This document shows positions 24,968 through 34,092 of a stretch of 40,674 nt of DNA, piece by piece. Below the pieces are notes generated by a model. The model saw only the letters and a program-made list of their open reading frames with translations, ran no database searches and was not told the origin of the DNA. This DNA comes from Hyphomonas oceanitis SCH89 (lineage in GTDB: Bacteria > Pseudomonadota > Alphaproteobacteria > Caulobacterales > Hyphomonadaceae): assembly GCF_000685295.1 (NCBI RefSeq), contig NZ_ARYL01000034.1:1-40674 (forward strand). The letters are read 5' to 3'. How positions within the stretch are numbered: the stretch's first letter is position 1; each line of letters starts with the position of its first letter. The translations under genes were made by a program, and so were the position numbers.

Positions 24968-26071
24968 TCAGTCGATGGCGAGCCACTGCGGCCAACCGGC
25001 CCTCGCGTTGGCGGCTTGTGCAAGTTTGCGCTCGCCAGGTGATGCAAACCTCTGGTCCCAGTCTTTGAGGCGCGGCTGGGCGATGAACCGGTTCCAGACT
25101 GGCGGGACCAGTCCGCACAGGAAACACAGAAACAGCGACGGCATCTGCGGCGCCTCGGGCTCGGGCCGCAGTTCGTAGAATGGGGTGTGCCCGTCGAGGT
25201 GGTGGTTGATGTGATTGGTGATCTCGACCCCGATCGGACGCACGATCATGCCAAGATGGTTCCATGCGTGATGCTTGGCGATCGGCTCCCCCTCGATCCG
25301 CAGCAGGCCGTAATGTTGAAAGTAATTGAAGCCTTCAACCAGCATCTTGGCAAAAAACATCGCGGTGACCGTCACGAGTCCGGCGATAGGACCGGCGAGA
25401 ACGACCATCACACCGATAATTGCGCCAACCAGCACCAGTTGCAACCACATCGCATTGCGCCAGCTCCATTTCGAATGACCCAGACGCGAAAGGATCTCCG
25501 CCTGCTTATCCCAGGTGTCCTTGTACGAACCCCAGGTGGCCGAAAACACGAAGCTGTAGATGGTCTGCCCTCTCAAGGGTGTGTCACTATCTTTCGCTGT
25601 GTCGAGATGCACATGATGGGTGACAATGTGCGCAATATCGCGATTGGGATCGCCATAGAAGGCACTCAATCCTTTTGCCACAGCCCTTGGGAACCAGTGC
25701 CGGCGATGCATCAACTCGTGCGCGACGGGCAGGGTCGGAACCGCAGAAAGCCATGCAAGGCTGGCGATCGATCCGGCGATCTGCCAACCCGAAGCCGCAT
25801 CACCCAATATCGGATTTGTGCCGGAGTTTACCGAGTGGGCGAAAACCAGATAGAGTGCGATCATCAGCGGTAGCTGCAGATAGATCGCTAAATCGGCGAC
25901 GGACGAAATGCCGAGTGCGCGCATTTTGCTGTCATTTGGAAGGGCTATGTCAAGCATCATCAGCACTGGGAAGGTGCCAAAGCCGAGCCACACGAACGGG
26001 CCGCCGAGGACAAACCCTGCGATGCCCGTCATGGTCATAACGGGCACAAGATAATACCGTAATGCGTCCAC
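24968..26071 (-). CDS. xylM: Xylene monooxygenase hydroxylase (membrane di-iron enzyme)
   Basis: This 367-residue integral membrane hydroxylase of the XylM/AlkB group has the histidine boxes HELMHRRHW, HIVTHHVHLD and NHINHHLDGH, plus HAWNHLG, which bind two irons. It hydroxylates the methyl group of toluene and xylenes to benzyl alcohols in the inner membrane. The start is set at a GTG (26071), preceded by GGAGAGAATAAA; the family begins MDALRYYL, and a longer frame to 26110 adds unrelated residues. The C-terminal ELRPEPEAPQMPSLF and DWDQRFASPGERKLA segments are XylM-specific. Confidence 0.94.
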   Translation of the reverse strand: MDALRYYLVPVMTMTGIAGFVLGGPFVWLGFGTFPVLMMLDIALPNDSKMRALGISSVADLAIYLQLPLMIALYLVFAHSVNSGTNPILGDAASGWQIAGSIASLAWLSAVPTLPVAHELMHRRHWFPRAVAKGLSAFYGDPNRDIAHIVTHHVHLDTAKDSDTPLRGQTIYSFVFSATWGSYKDTWDKQAEILSRLGHSKWSWRNAMWLQLVLVGAIIGVMVVLAGPIAGLVTVTAMFFAKMLVEGFNYFQHYGLLRIEGEPIAKHHAWNHLGMIVRPIGVEITNHINHHLDGHTPFYELRPEPEAPQMPSLFLCFLCGLVPPVWNRFIAQPRLKDWDQRFASPGERKLAQAANARAGWPQWLAID

Positions 26072-26158
26072 TTTATTCTCTCCGATCCGTCCGGTCCGCA
26101 GGCCGGCCATATTGTTGTTCGTATATGGGAATGCCCCGCGCCGAGGAGCGCATGGTTA

Positions 26159-26196
26159 GCGGCACGAAATGCGACTGGCTTCGCATTTCGTGCCGC
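26159..26196. repeat. Perfect 16-bp inverted repeat between bphA2 and xylM
   Basis: GCGGCACGAAATGCGA (26159-26174) is followed after a 6-base loop by its exact reverse complement (26181-26196). It sits 8 bases after the beta-subunit stop and about 90 bases before xylM. There is no T-run, so it is not a standard terminator. It may act as an attenuator or an RNA-processing/stability element that sets the dioxygenase-to-xylM expression ratio, or as a binding site for a dimeric protein. Confidence 0.75.
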
Positions 26197-26203
26197 CGCA
26201 TCC

Positions 26204-26755
26204 CTAAAGGAAGATGTTCAGGTTTTTGCTGAGCAGGACATTATGCTTGAGTATGATTCGCCGTTTGACCAGCTGAAATGCAGCTCCCGCTTCGCGCCAG
26301 ATATCGACACGGTTGCCGATCAGCGAGTCTTCCTCACGCTCATTGCGATTGCGATAGGCGTAGAAGTTGGAGAAGACTTGGTATTCTCCTTCCTTCTCAG
26401 TCATTTCTACCTCAACGTTGGTGATGATGTGCGTGTAACGCGTGGCCGGATCCTCGGACCAGGCCGTACCGGTTTCCAGCCGCGAAAGCCGTTTCTTGAT
26501 CTCCTCCAGATTGTCGTTGTAATAGGCCATCCGGGTCAGATCGTTTACTTGGTCGGTCTTGTCGCGGCGATAGCGCGTTTCAATGCCGGGCATATGATAG
26601 AGCAAATCGTCGGCCAGCATCTTGACCCAACCGACATAGTTCTCATCGTCGAGCATGCGCGCTTCGCGATAGACGGTCTGGGTCAAGGCGTGCGTCAGTT
26701 CGAGCGAGGCGCTCTGGCCCGTCTGCGGGCGTTCGAACGTGGCGTTCTTTGTCAT
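26204..26755 (-). CDS. bphA2: PAH/biphenyl-type dioxygenase beta subunit (partner of 26770-28140)
   Basis: This 183-residue small subunit of a naphthalene/biphenyl-type dioxygenase contains YREARMLDDENYVGWVKML, DLLYHMPGIETRYRR and the terminal LSKNLNIFL, matching the beta subunits of the PAH dioxygenases of sphingomonads (BphA2f-like). The start MTKNATF at 26755 is preferred because AAAGGA lies about 9 bases before it; an ATG at 26773, overlapping the alpha stop as ATGA, would add six residues. It is longer than the salicylate-type beta subunits elsewhere in the window and belongs to another subgroup. Confidence 0.9.
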   Translation of the reverse strand: MTKNATFERPQTGQSASLELTHALTQTVYREARMLDDENYVGWVKMLADDLLYHMPGIETRYRRDKTDQVNDLTRMAYYNDNLEEIKKRLSRLETGTAWSEDPATRYTHIITNVEVEMTEKEGEYQVFSNFYAYRNRNEREEDSLIGNRVDIWREAGAAFQLVKRRIILKHNVLLSKNLNIFL

Positions 26756-26769
26756 AGTAATGATTCCTT

Positions 26770-28140
26770 TCAAAGCGCGAACAGGCCGGGAACGTCGCGC
26801 GTCTCGCTAACGCCTGTCAGGCGCGGTTCTGGGCGCTCGGGCATTGCATCCAGCTTGTCGGCTTCCATCATATCGAGCCAACGCTGGTAGAAACCGCGCT
26901 GGTTGGCGTCGTTATACTGCCCGCGATAGACGATGCCCGGCAGCGTATCGTGCTCGATCTGGCGCGATATGCCGCAGCGGTAGTGCAGGCGTTCGTGGCG
27001 GGTCACTACGCCGCGGTTGACCGTGGTACAGTTACTCCAGTTTTCCCCATCGTCCATCTCGAACGTGCCCCCTGGGCCAAAGGTCTGCATGACCCCCTTG
27101 GTAATTTCATCCTTGATGTCATCGGGCATCGATTTGTTGACGATCACCCAGGTCTTGAGTTCGAACTCCATTGGTCCCTTGGGCTGCCACTGACGGAAGG
27201 TCGAAATGCCAGGAAGGAACGACACGTTGGGGAAAATCGACGCGGAGGCGACCGATCCGAAGATTTGGGAGCGCATCTCACCCAGCCGCTGGGCCATCTT
27301 GGGCCGGATTCTTTCATAGTATTCCATAACCTTCGGTCGGCCCAGGAGGAAGAGATCGCCCACCCCTTCGGTGCCGAATTCCCACCCGTGGCCGTTGACG
27401 CTGGCATGGTAGGAATTTTCCATGTCGACCGGCGGGAAAGGCTCGCCATTGTTCATCGAACGGCAGCCGGAATCATGGGTCCAGCCAGCATGGTAGGCAT
27501 CACCGATGAAGTTCTCGACGCCGAACTTCCAGTTGGCGTTAATCACCGACTTGATGCAGCCGCCGATCAATTCGGTGCCGCCATCCTCATTGTCGAGCAA
27601 CATGTCGAGGTACCAGCGAAAGTCGCCCAGCCACGCGTCCAGGCTCGGACCGTCTTCGGCGAAGGTCGCAAACACCAACCCCTTGTAACCGGCTACCCGG
27701 GCAACCTGCTTCAAGCCGTTCTTTTTCCGATCAATATCGATTTCGTCGTAGCAATATTCCTCATGCATGCCTTTCAGTTCACCGCCGGTATCAAAGGCCC
27801 AGCCGTGGTAATTGCAGACAAACCGGCGGGTGTTTCCGGCGTCGGCAAAGCACACCTTGTTGCCGCGATGCGGACAGGAATTCAGGAAGACTTTGATCGA
27901 GCCATCGGGCTGACGCGCGACGATCACGCCGTCTTCGCCCATATGGGTGGTTAGAAAATCGCCCGCCTTGGGCAGCTGGCTCTCGTGGGCCACGAACAGC
28001 CAGGACCGTGCGAAGATGCGGTACAGCTCTTCCTCGTAAATCTCGGCATCGCTGAAGATCCGGCGATCGAGCCAGCCTTCCTTGAGGTCCATGTATTGTG
28101 AAAATTCTGGCTCGCGGCCCATCCGTTCAATGCGCATCAT
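26770..28140 (-). CDS. bphA1: PAH/biphenyl ring-hydroxylating dioxygenase alpha subunit
   Basis: This 456-residue catalytic subunit has Rieske ligands Cys89-x-His91 (CPHRGNKVC) and Cys109-x2-His112 (CNYHGW) and mononuclear iron ligands Asp214, His217 and His222 (IGDAYHAGWTH). The GDAYHAGWTH sequence is the naphthalene/biphenyl dioxygenase form. It resembles the sphingomonad BphA1f oxygenase that attacks naphthalene, biphenyl and larger PAHs to give cis-dihydrodiols. GGGAGAG lies just before the ATG at 28140. It follows the second dioxygenase pair by about 30 bases and is presumably transcribed with it from the -24/-12 promoter at 30112. Confidence 0.92.
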   Translation of the reverse strand: MMRIERMGREPEFSQYMDLKEGWLDRRIFSDAEIYEEELYRIFARSWLFVAHESQLPKAGDFLTTHMGEDGVIVARQPDGSIKVFLNSCPHRGNKVCFADAGNTRRFVCNYHGWAFDTGGELKGMHEEYCYDEIDIDRKKNGLKQVARVAGYKGLVFATFAEDGPSLDAWLGDFRWYLDMLLDNEDGGTELIGGCIKSVINANWKFGVENFIGDAYHAGWTHDSGCRSMNNGEPFPPVDMENSYHASVNGHGWEFGTEGVGDLFLLGRPKVMEYYERIRPKMAQRLGEMRSQIFGSVASASIFPNVSFLPGISTFRQWQPKGPMEFELKTWVIVNKSMPDDIKDEITKGVMQTFGPGGTFEMDDGENWSNCTTVNRGVVTRHERLHYRCGISRQIEHDTLPGIVYRGQYNDANQRGFYQRWLDMMEADKLDAMPERPEPRLTGVSETRDVPGLFAL

Positions 28141-28172
28141 TTCTCTCCCATTAACTTCTTTGTAACTTCATT

Positions 28173-28700
28173 TTAGAAAAACACGTTGATGTTGCTGTCT
28201 GGCAGCACCGCATGGTCAAGCGCGATGTCACGCGCAGCGAGGCACCAGCCCTGCGTGCCATGGCGCCACCGGTCGGTGCGCCCCGCAGTAAATTGACGCG
28301 CCAAGCCGTCGATGCGGTTGCGATGAATAACGATCACCGAGTGTACGATCACCTCGTTTTCGGCATCCGCAGGTTCGATTTCGACGTTCGATATGACGCG
28401 GCGCACGAAATTGGGCGGATCCTCGGCCCACACATATCCCGAGCGCAGGCGATCGATCCTGAGTTTAAGGCGCGCGATGTTCTCGTTAAAAACAACGCCA
28501 GCGCCGACTGCTGCCGGCGGCGACCGATCTGCCCGGAAGCGCCGCCGTTTGAGGTCCATTCGGTAGGTAACATCGTCGCACAGCAGCTCCAGCCAGTCCT
28601 CGAAGCGTTCGGCATCGAGCAGGCGCGCTTCGTGATACAGGCGCTGCGTCAGAGCGATCATATCCTCTACCAGGACCGGGGCAGGGTTCATTTCAAGCAT
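28173..28700 (-). CDS. Ring-hydroxylating dioxygenase beta subunit (partner of 28693-30039)
   Basis: The 175-residue beta subunit contains TQRLYHEARLLDAERFEDWL, CDDVTYRMDLKRRRFRAD and NVEIEPADAENEVIVHS, and ends DSNINVFF. It has the NTF2-like fold of oxygenase small subunits. The start at 28700 (MLEMNPAPV) is chosen because GAGGAG lies 7 bases upstream; it overlaps the alpha gene by 8 bases. Other in-frame Met codons (28715, 28691) are possible. It is a diverged paralog of the beta subunit at 26204-26755. Confidence 0.88.
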   Translation of the reverse strand: MLEMNPAPVLVEDMIALTQRLYHEARLLDAERFEDWLELLCDDVTYRMDLKRRRFRADRSPPAAVGAGVVFNENIARLKLRIDRLRSGYVWAEDPPNFVRRVISNVEIEPADAENEVIVHSVIVIHRNRIDGLARQFTAGRTDRWRHGTQGWCLAARDIALDHAVLPDSNINVFF

Positions 28701-30039
28701 TCTCAGGCTCCTCAACGGAGAGCGAGTTGATGTTGTAGGTGGGAACCTCGGCCCAGCTTTCAGCCTGCATGTGTTCTTGCCAGCGGCGATAGAAATAGCG
28801 CTGGTTGTGCTCGCTCACCAATCCGGCTGCGATGTCGCCAGGAAAGCCATCGCGCGGCCCAGAACGGCCGAGCGCCATGTTAGTGAACACGTCCATCTGC
28901 GCCGTCCGCCAGCCACGCGACTGTTCGGTGCAGGCAGCTAGATTGTCGCCATCGTCATTGTCGAACAGGCCCGCAAGCCCGAAGGTCAGGCACTGATTGT
29001 CAAGGATTGCTGCTTGCATCTCGTCAGGCATGTCGTTTTCCACCATCGCCCAGGTCCATTGCTCGAGCTTGCCCGGACCCTTGGGATGATAGACCCGAAA
29101 CCAGTTCAGGCCTGGCAGGAACTGGAGGTTGGGGAAAATCGTGATGTTGATCTGCGAACCCCACAGCTGTTCGCCGCGCACCTTGCCCAACCGCTCGATC
29201 GCCGTGGGACGATTGGCCTCCAGATAATCCATCATGGGCTTCGGTTCGGGGTAGAAGGCGTAGCCCGAAATCCCGTCGAGCGAGGTCAGCGCCATGTGGC
29301 CGTTCATTCCGGCGACGGAAAGCCCGCCTTCGAGGTTGGTACTCGAATTGCCGACGCTGAGACCGGCAAGGTCCATCGACTGGACGGCCGACATCGCTCC
29401 GGCATGCGCCCAACCCAGATGGTAGCCATCGCCGCAGACATTCTCAACCGGCAGCTTCCAGTTGCTGCCCAGCTCCATCTTCTGGGTTTCGCCGAGCAGC
29501 GAAGTTCCGCCTGGCATCGCATCCAGCCAGACATCGAGGAAGAATTTTGCATCGCCAAGGTAATCCTCGAGCGAGGGCGCATCTGGATCGAAGCAGCCGA
29601 AGACCAGGCCCTTGTATTCGGCAACATGGGTTACCTGAACCAGGCCCAGCTTGCTGCGGTCCAGTTCGCCAAAATAGGCCTCGTTTTCCAGCGGAACCCC
29701 GGCGAGCGACCCGTCTGGCGCGAACGACCACCCATGATAATTGCAGGTAAAGGCCTTGGCATTGCCGCGATCGGCGCGGCAAATGCGGTTCCCGCGGTGG
29801 GTGCAGCTGTTGAGGAATGCTTTGATCGATCCGTCTTTCTGGCGAATGACGATGACGTCGTCCTCGCCCATGAAGGTGCGGAAATAGTCACCAGCTTTGG
29901 GGATCTGGCTGGTGTGAACGAGGAACAGCCAGCAGCGACCGAAAATGCGTTCAAGCTCCTGTTTGTAGAGCTCCTCGTTCGAGTAGATCGTCCGCTTTTG
30001 ACGGCCTGTCGTCGTATCGACCAGGTCGGAAACATCCAT
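28693..30039 (-). CDS. Ring-hydroxylating dioxygenase alpha subunit (PAH/biphenyl-like, second pair)
   Basis: The 448-residue protein has Rieske ligands Cys79-x-His81 (CTHRGNRIC) and Cys99-x2-His102 (CNYHGW) and iron ligands Asp204, His207 and His212 (CGDGYHLGWAH). It is a paralog of the 26770-28140 alpha, sharing FLNSC, VEN and HPKGP-type segments, and belongs to the same broad naphthalene/biphenyl group. The two tandem alpha/beta pairs likely differ in substrate; the second, BphA1b-like enzyme has no assigned substrate here. It is the first gene of the leftward operon, with the -24/-12 element about 70 bases upstream. A GGAGAGGA ribosome site precedes the ATG. Confidence 0.9.
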   Translation of the reverse strand: MDVSDLVDTTTGRQKRTIYSNEELYKQELERIFGRCWLFLVHTSQIPKAGDYFRTFMGEDDVIVIRQKDGSIKAFLNSCTHRGNRICRADRGNAKAFTCNYHGWSFAPDGSLAGVPLENEAYFGELDRSKLGLVQVTHVAEYKGLVFGCFDPDAPSLEDYLGDAKFFLDVWLDAMPGGTSLLGETQKMELGSNWKLPVENVCGDGYHLGWAHAGAMSAVQSMDLAGLSVGNSSTNLEGGLSVAGMNGHMALTSLDGISGYAFYPEPKPMMDYLEANRPTAIERLGKVRGEQLWGSQINITIFPNLQFLPGLNWFRVYHPKGPGKLEQWTWAMVENDMPDEMQAAILDNQCLTFGLAGLFDNDDGDNLAACTEQSRGWRTAQMDVFTNMALGRSGPRDGFPGDIAAGLVSEHNQRYFYRRWQEHMQAESWAEVPTYNINSLSVEEPENA

Positions 30040-30111
30040 CTGCGTCCTCTCCTCCGAGTCGCCGCCGCAGATTTCCTTCGGTCAGCCATGTCCAGAATTT
30101 TGCTTATATCA

Positions 30112-30127
30112 TGCATAAACTGTGCCA
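30112..30127 (-). promoter_or_regulatory. Sigma-54 (-24/-12) promoter for the tandem dioxygenase operon
   Basis: On the minus strand the sequence is TGGCACAGTTTATGCA: the -24 block TGGCAC is perfect, GG and GC are ten bases apart, and the -12 block is TGC followed by A. It lies about 73 bases before the alpha gene at 30039. The divergently encoded sigma-54 activator at 30257 is the natural partner. This is the best -24/-12 match I found in the window. Confidence 0.8.
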
Positions 30128-30158
30128 AATTCAAAAGTCAAGGAATCTCGTGCATATA

Positions 30159-30204
30159 TAAAAGATCTCTACTTTTAACCCCGTTAAAGTTTGACATATT
30201 TGTC
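30159..30204. promoter_or_regulatory. Inverted repeats upstream of the -24/-12 promoter, candidate activator sites
   Basis: TAAAAG-N7-CTTTTA (30159-30177) and GACA-N4-TGTC (30193-30204) lie 30-90 bases upstream of the -24 element, between the divergent operon and the activator gene. Sigma-54 activators bind paired inverted repeats upstream of their promoters. Neither repeat matches a remembered XylR or DmpR site, so the assignment is tentative. Confidence 0.35.
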
Positions 30205-30256
30205 GAGTGCTGGATGATGTTGTGGCGCACAGTGTACATTTTTGTTATGATAAGGC

Positions 30257-31900
30257 ATGAAGCATCTCCCCGCGTACACCGACCTTACCAGCCGGCTCCG
30301 TTTTTCGCCCGAGCAGGGCCGCATCTGGCGTGACAGCGAGCGCTGCGTATTGCTGAGTAATTCTGCGCTAGTCATGTTGCGGAACGAAATAGTTGTCCAA
30401 CTGGGCTTAGTCAGCGCTCGCCGACTATTCTGGGAGATAGGGTTCGCCGAAGGCGCGCGTTGCGCAGTCGAAGCAAAGCATTTAAGGCCCGGCAGCAGTT
30501 TCCTTGATGCCTTTGCGGTCGGCCCTCAAGCCCATGCAGTAACCGGGTTCGGCTGGACCGAGATCGAAACTTTGGACACCGATACCGAGAACGGGCATTT
30601 CGATGGTCGTTTTCTGGTCCACGATTCGATTGAAGCCGGAATCCATCTCGCGACCGATGGCATTAGCACCGATCCTGTGTGTTGGTTGCAAACTGGTTTT
30701 GCCAGCGGCTTTGCAAGCACTTTCGCGGGTCAGCCCATAATCATGCGTGAAATCGAGTGCAAGGGAATGGGGCATCGGGCCTGCCTGCTCCATGGCAAGC
30801 CTGAAGCCGAGTGGCCAAGCCTGGACGATGTCGAAACGGCAGTGGTTCAAATCGATTCAAGCGGCCTCAAGAGTCAGGACGACCAATTCGTCGCTGGAGT
30901 ATCGGCAGGCTTCCACGCGGTGCGCAACTTGATCGAGCGGACTGCAGGGACCGATGCCACGCTGTTGTTCTTGGGGGAGACGGGAGTCGGCAAGGAGGTG
31001 TTCGCCAGGATGGCGCACCGGCTTAGCCTTCGCCGCGACGCGCCTTTCGTCGCGCTGAATTGCGCAGCAATTCCTGAAGGCTTGATCGAGGCCGAACTGT
31101 TCGGTGTGGCCAAGGGTGCTTTCACCGGCGCCATGACCGACAGGCAAGGACGTTTCGAACTCGCCCACGGTGGTACGCTGTTTCTCGACGAGATTTCGAT
31201 GCTGTCACCCCTGGCGCAAAGCAAGGTTCTGAGGGCCATCCAGGAAGGCGAATTCGAACGTGTGGGTGGTACCAAGACCATCCAGGTAAACGTTCGCCTG
31301 ATCGCCGCCTCCAACATCGATCTCGAGGCGGCAATCGCTGCGGGGACATTTCGTCCGGACCTGTACTTCCGTCTTTCAACACTGCCGATCTGGGTTCCGC
31401 CGCTGAGAGAGCGGCGCGAGGACATCCCGGGATTAATGGAGCACTTCCGCGCCAAATATACCAAGCGTCACGGGCGTACCGTAGAAGGCTTCACGGCGCG
31501 GTCGATCAATGCGCTGCTGATGCACGACTATCCCGGCAATGTCAGGGAACTGGAGCGGATGGTTGAGCGTGCCGTGCTGCTCGCCGACGAAACTGGTGCC
31601 ATCGATTTACGGCACCTCTTCATTGGATCGAACAGGGCGCTCATCCCAAGCAGTCTGACCCTGGCTCAGGATGGCCGTGTGGTCGGCGCGGAGCCGAGCT
31701 CCGAAGAGTCGTCTGGGATTGACCAGCTGGTCGGCTTGCTTCGCCAGAACGGCGAAACGCTTTCGACGATCGAAGATGCGATCGTTCGTGCATCAGTCGA
31801 AGCCGCCGGCGGTAACGTTGCACTAGCGGCCAGAGAATTGGGGCTGACGCGTCGGCAACTGGCATACCGTATCGAGAAAATTCGAAATGACAGATATTGA
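30257..31900 (+). CDS. bphR: XylR/DmpR-type sigma-54-dependent activator
   Basis: This 547-residue activator has an N-terminal aromatic-sensing XylR_N domain (about 15-125), a V4R segment (about 140-185; [25 protein letters not shown]), an AAA+ domain (about 210-440) with Walker A GETGVGKE (240-247), the sigma-54-contacting GAFTGA loop (287-292) and Walker B GGTLFLDE (305-312), and a C-terminal Fis-type helix-turn-helix ([22 protein letters not shown]). It would sense an aromatic effector directly and activate -24/-12 promoters such as that at 30112. It is divergent from the dioxygenase operon. It likely controls the xyl and bph genes across the island; the effector is unknown. Confidence 0.94.
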   Translation: MKHLPAYTDLTSRLRFSPEQGRIWRDSERCVLLSNSALVMLRNEIVVQLGLVSARRLFWEIGFAEGARCAVEAKHLRPGSSFLDAFAVGPQAHAVTGFGWTEIETLDTDTENGHFDGRFLVHDSIEAGIHLATDGISTDPVCWLQTGFASGFASTFAGQPIIMREIECKGMGHRACLLHGKPEAEWPSLDDVETAVVQIDSSGLKSQDDQFVAGVSAGFHAVRNLIERTAGTDATLLFLGETGVGKEVFARMAHRLSLRRDAPFVALNCAAIPEGLIEAELFGVAKGAFTGAMTDRQGRFELAHGGTLFLDEISMLSPLAQSKVLRAIQEGEFERVGGTKTIQVNVRLIAASNIDLEAAIAAGTFRPDLYFRLSTLPIWVPPLRERREDIPGLMEHFRAKYTKRHGRTVEGFTARSINALLMHDYPGNVRELERMVERAVLLADETGAIDLRHLFIGSNRALIPSSLTLAQDGRVVGAEPSSEESSGIDQLVGLLRQNGETLSTIEDAIVRASVEAAGGNVALAARELGLTRRQLAYRIEKIRNDRY

Positions 31901-31915
31901 CGGATTTACAACATA

Positions 31916-31931
31916 TTGTATATTGTGCAAC
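31916..31931. promoter_or_regulatory. Imperfect palindrome TTGTATATTGTGCAAC, candidate operator
   Basis: This 16-base imperfect palindrome, with a partly overlapping ACAACATATTGT just before it (31909-31920), lies in the 96-base gap in front of the ferredoxin reductase gene. It differs by two bases from the perfect palindrome at 37197-37212 and contains the 10-mer ATTGTGCAAC also found at 37233. It is therefore a candidate site for a shared regulator. Confidence 0.5.
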
Positions 31932-31996
31932 ACAAACCTTAACAGAGTGTGCAAGGATAAAGGTATGGCGGCGTTCGTGAAATTGGGAGAAATCGA

Positions 31997-33223
31997 GTGC
32001 ATTCGGTAGCGATTGTAGGTGCGAATCTTGCTGGTGGGCGAGCGGCGGAAGCACTTCGGCAGGCGGGGTTTGACGGTCAGATCACCCTTATCGGTGAAGA
32101 GCCGTTGAGGCCCTATGAACGCCCACCTCTTTCGAAAGAACTTCTGTGGAATACGGCGGAGGCTCCGAATAATTTTTTCTTGCAAGATGAGGGCTGGTAC
32201 GCGGAAAACAGGATCGACCTGCTTCTCAACACGCGTGTTGAAGCGCTAGATTTGAATGCGGGCGGAGTGCGCCTGTCCGGCGGGCCGCTGGTCACCGCCG
32301 ACAAGGTGTTGCTGGCGACCGGCGGGCATGCCCGCAAACTCAATTTAGCGGGAGCCGATTGTGCCAATGTCCATTATCTGCGCACCCGCGACGACGCCAC
32401 CAGGATGGCACTCGACCTTCGTCAAGGGGCGCGGGTCGTTATTGTCGGGATGGGGGTGATCGGTGCTGAAGTGGCAGCCAGCGCGATCAAGCTGGGCTGC
32501 GAGGTAACCGCGATAGAGCCGCTGGCGGCGCCGATGGAACGGGCGCTGGGCAAGCGCTTCGGCCTATGGCTGGGTGAGCAGCACAGCAAGCGTGGGGTCA
32601 GGACCTATTTCAACCGGGGCGTCACGGGGTTCAAGTTCGCGGACGGTCGCGTCTCCGCCGTAGAGATCGACGACGGCACCCTCATCCCTTGCGACGCTGT
32701 CGTAGTCGGCGTGGGAATCATTCCTGCAACGTCGCTGGCGATAGATGCCGGGTTGACTGTAAACAACGGGATCGTCGTCGATCGTCGTTGCCAAACCAGT
32801 AGTCCAATAGTGTTCGCCGCCGGCGACGTGGCCGAACAGGACGGGTTTTTTGGTGGTCGATTCCGTCAGGAAACGTACCAAAACGCGGCCGACCAAGCCC
32901 AGGCTGCGGCCTTGGCAATGCTTGGCCACGAAGTCGATTACTGCAAGCCGATGTGGTACTGGAGCGACCAGTTCGATCTGAACATCCAGTTCTGCGGACA
33001 AATTCCGGTAGAAGCCGAGATTGTCGTCCGCGGCGACGTCGAAAGCAACGCATTCGTCGCTTTCTTCCTCTCCGGGAATACCATTGAAGGAGTCCTGACT
33101 GTCAACCGCGCTGCCGACATGGGAATTGGCAAACGGCTGGTCGAACGGCGGGTGATCGCCAGTGCGGACCGGCTTGCCGATGCGGATGTTTCATTACGTG
33201 AGCTGCTTAAACAGACCGCTTGA
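31997..33223 (+). CDS. bphA4: FAD-dependent ferredoxin reductase of ring-hydroxylating oxygenases
   Basis: The 408-residue reductase of the BphA4/putidaredoxin-reductase group has an N-terminal FAD motif (IVGANLAGGRAAEALR), the conserved RPPLSKELL, a second NAD-binding motif (VIVGMGVIGAEVAAS, about 148-162), and the FAD-contacting FAAGDVAEQ. It takes electrons from NADH and reduces the Rieske ferredoxin (5985-6311). The start is a GTG at 31997 with GGGAGAA upstream. It is the only reductase of this type in the window, so it probably serves several or all of the terminal oxygenases that need a ferredoxin. It ends 25 bases from the convergent xylL gene. Confidence 0.94.
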   Translation: MHSVAIVGANLAGGRAAEALRQAGFDGQITLIGEEPLRPYERPPLSKELLWNTAEAPNNFFLQDEGWYAENRIDLLLNTRVEALDLNAGGVRLSGGPLVTADKVLLATGGHARKLNLAGADCANVHYLRTRDDATRMALDLRQGARVVIVGMGVIGAEVAASAIKLGCEVTAIEPLAAPMERALGKRFGLWLGEQHSKRGVRTYFNRGVTGFKFADGRVSAVEIDDGTLIPCDAVVVGVGIIPATSLAIDAGLTVNNGIVVDRRCQTSSPIVFAAGDVAEQDGFFGGRFRQETYQNAADQAQAAALAMLGHEVDYCKPMWYWSDQFDLNIQFCGQIPVEAEIVVRGDVESNAFVAFFLSGNTIEGVLTVNRAADMGIGKRLVERRVIASADRLADADVSLRELLKQTA

Positions 33224-33248
33224 TGGATGGCAGCGCCGCGGGACCGGC

Positions 33249-34034
33249 CTATCCGATACCGCCGCCTGCGACGAAGAGCGTCTGTCCCGTAACGTACGAC
33301 GCTTCTTCCGATGCAAAAAAGCAGATTGCGGCGGCCAGTTCCTCGGGTTCGCCGAAACGGGCCATCGGGGTGTCGCGCATGGTTTGCTCCATCACCCCGG
33401 CAAAGCCCGCCTTGACGGCGTCGCTCATTGGCGCCGGATCGCGCGGCGTGACCCGGGTAACATTGACACCCCCCGGCGCAACGCAGTTGATTCGGACACC
33501 GCTGGTTTCCAGTTCCAGCGACAGGGCAGCGGTCAGCGCAGCGACTCCGCCCTTGGCGGCGGCATAGGGCACCCGGTTCACGCCGCGTGTGGCCACTGAA
33601 CCGATATTGACGATCGAACCGCGCCCGGCCGCGAGCATATAGGGCACCACTGCGTGGCAGCACCAAAGAGTCGGCCACAGCGAGCGGTTAATTTCTGCCA
33701 CGATCTCGTCTGGTGTATAGTCCCAATAGGGTTTGGCCCAAATCGTGCCGCCCACATTGTGGACTGCCACGTCGATCCGGCCAAATTGATCGGAAACCGT
33801 CCGGTAAAGTTCGGTCGCTCCCTCGCATTGCTCAAGGTCGAAGATGGCGGCGTGGGCGTCCGCGCCGTCGGCCCGCAGCCGGTCGACCGCATCCTGCGTG
33901 GCTTGAGCTGCGCGGTCAGCGACGATCACCGTCGCGCCTTCTTCCGCCAGGCGCTGGGCGGTGGCCAGCCCGACACCTTGAGCTCCGCCTGTCACAACCG
34001 CTACCTGGTTTTCGAACCGTCTGCATATAGGCAT
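33249..34034 (-). CDS. xylL: Benzoate/toluate cis-dihydrodiol dehydrogenase (1,6-dihydroxycyclohexa-2,4-diene-1-carboxylate dehydrogenase)
   Basis: The 261-residue short-chain dehydrogenase has TGGAQGVG, HNVGGTIWAKPYWDYT, SLWPTLWCCHAV and ATRGVNRVPYAAAKGGV, all characteristic of XylL/BenD. It oxidises and decarboxylates the diol carboxylate made by XylXY, giving catechol. It is separated from xylXY by over 20 kb and is transcribed on the opposite strand, divergently from the nahE-like gene. The start ATG at 34034 follows GAGGAG. Its presence raises the question of what the PdxA-like protein beside xylXY does. Confidence 0.92.
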   Translation of the reverse strand: MPICRRFENQVAVVTGGAQGVGLATAQRLAEEGATVIVADRAAQATQDAVDRLRADGADAHAAIFDLEQCEGATELYRTVSDQFGRIDVAVHNVGGTIWAKPYWDYTPDEIVAEINRSLWPTLWCCHAVVPYMLAAGRGSIVNIGSVATRGVNRVPYAAAKGGVAALTAALSLELETSGVRINCVAPGGVNVTRVTPRDPAPMSDAVKAGFAGVMEQTMRDTPMARFGEPEELAAAICFFASEEASYVTGQTLFVAGGGIG

Positions 34035-34092
34035 GGTCAGTCTGCTCCTCTTTCCCGAACTCCTGAAAAATACGCAAGGTCGAAGGACGATC

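Noticed and set aside
26159..26174. GGCACGAAATGCGA in the hairpin arms looks like a sigma-54 -24 element
   Set aside because: The GC of the -12 block is two bases too close and the TTGC sequence is missing; the stem-loop explains the sequence better.
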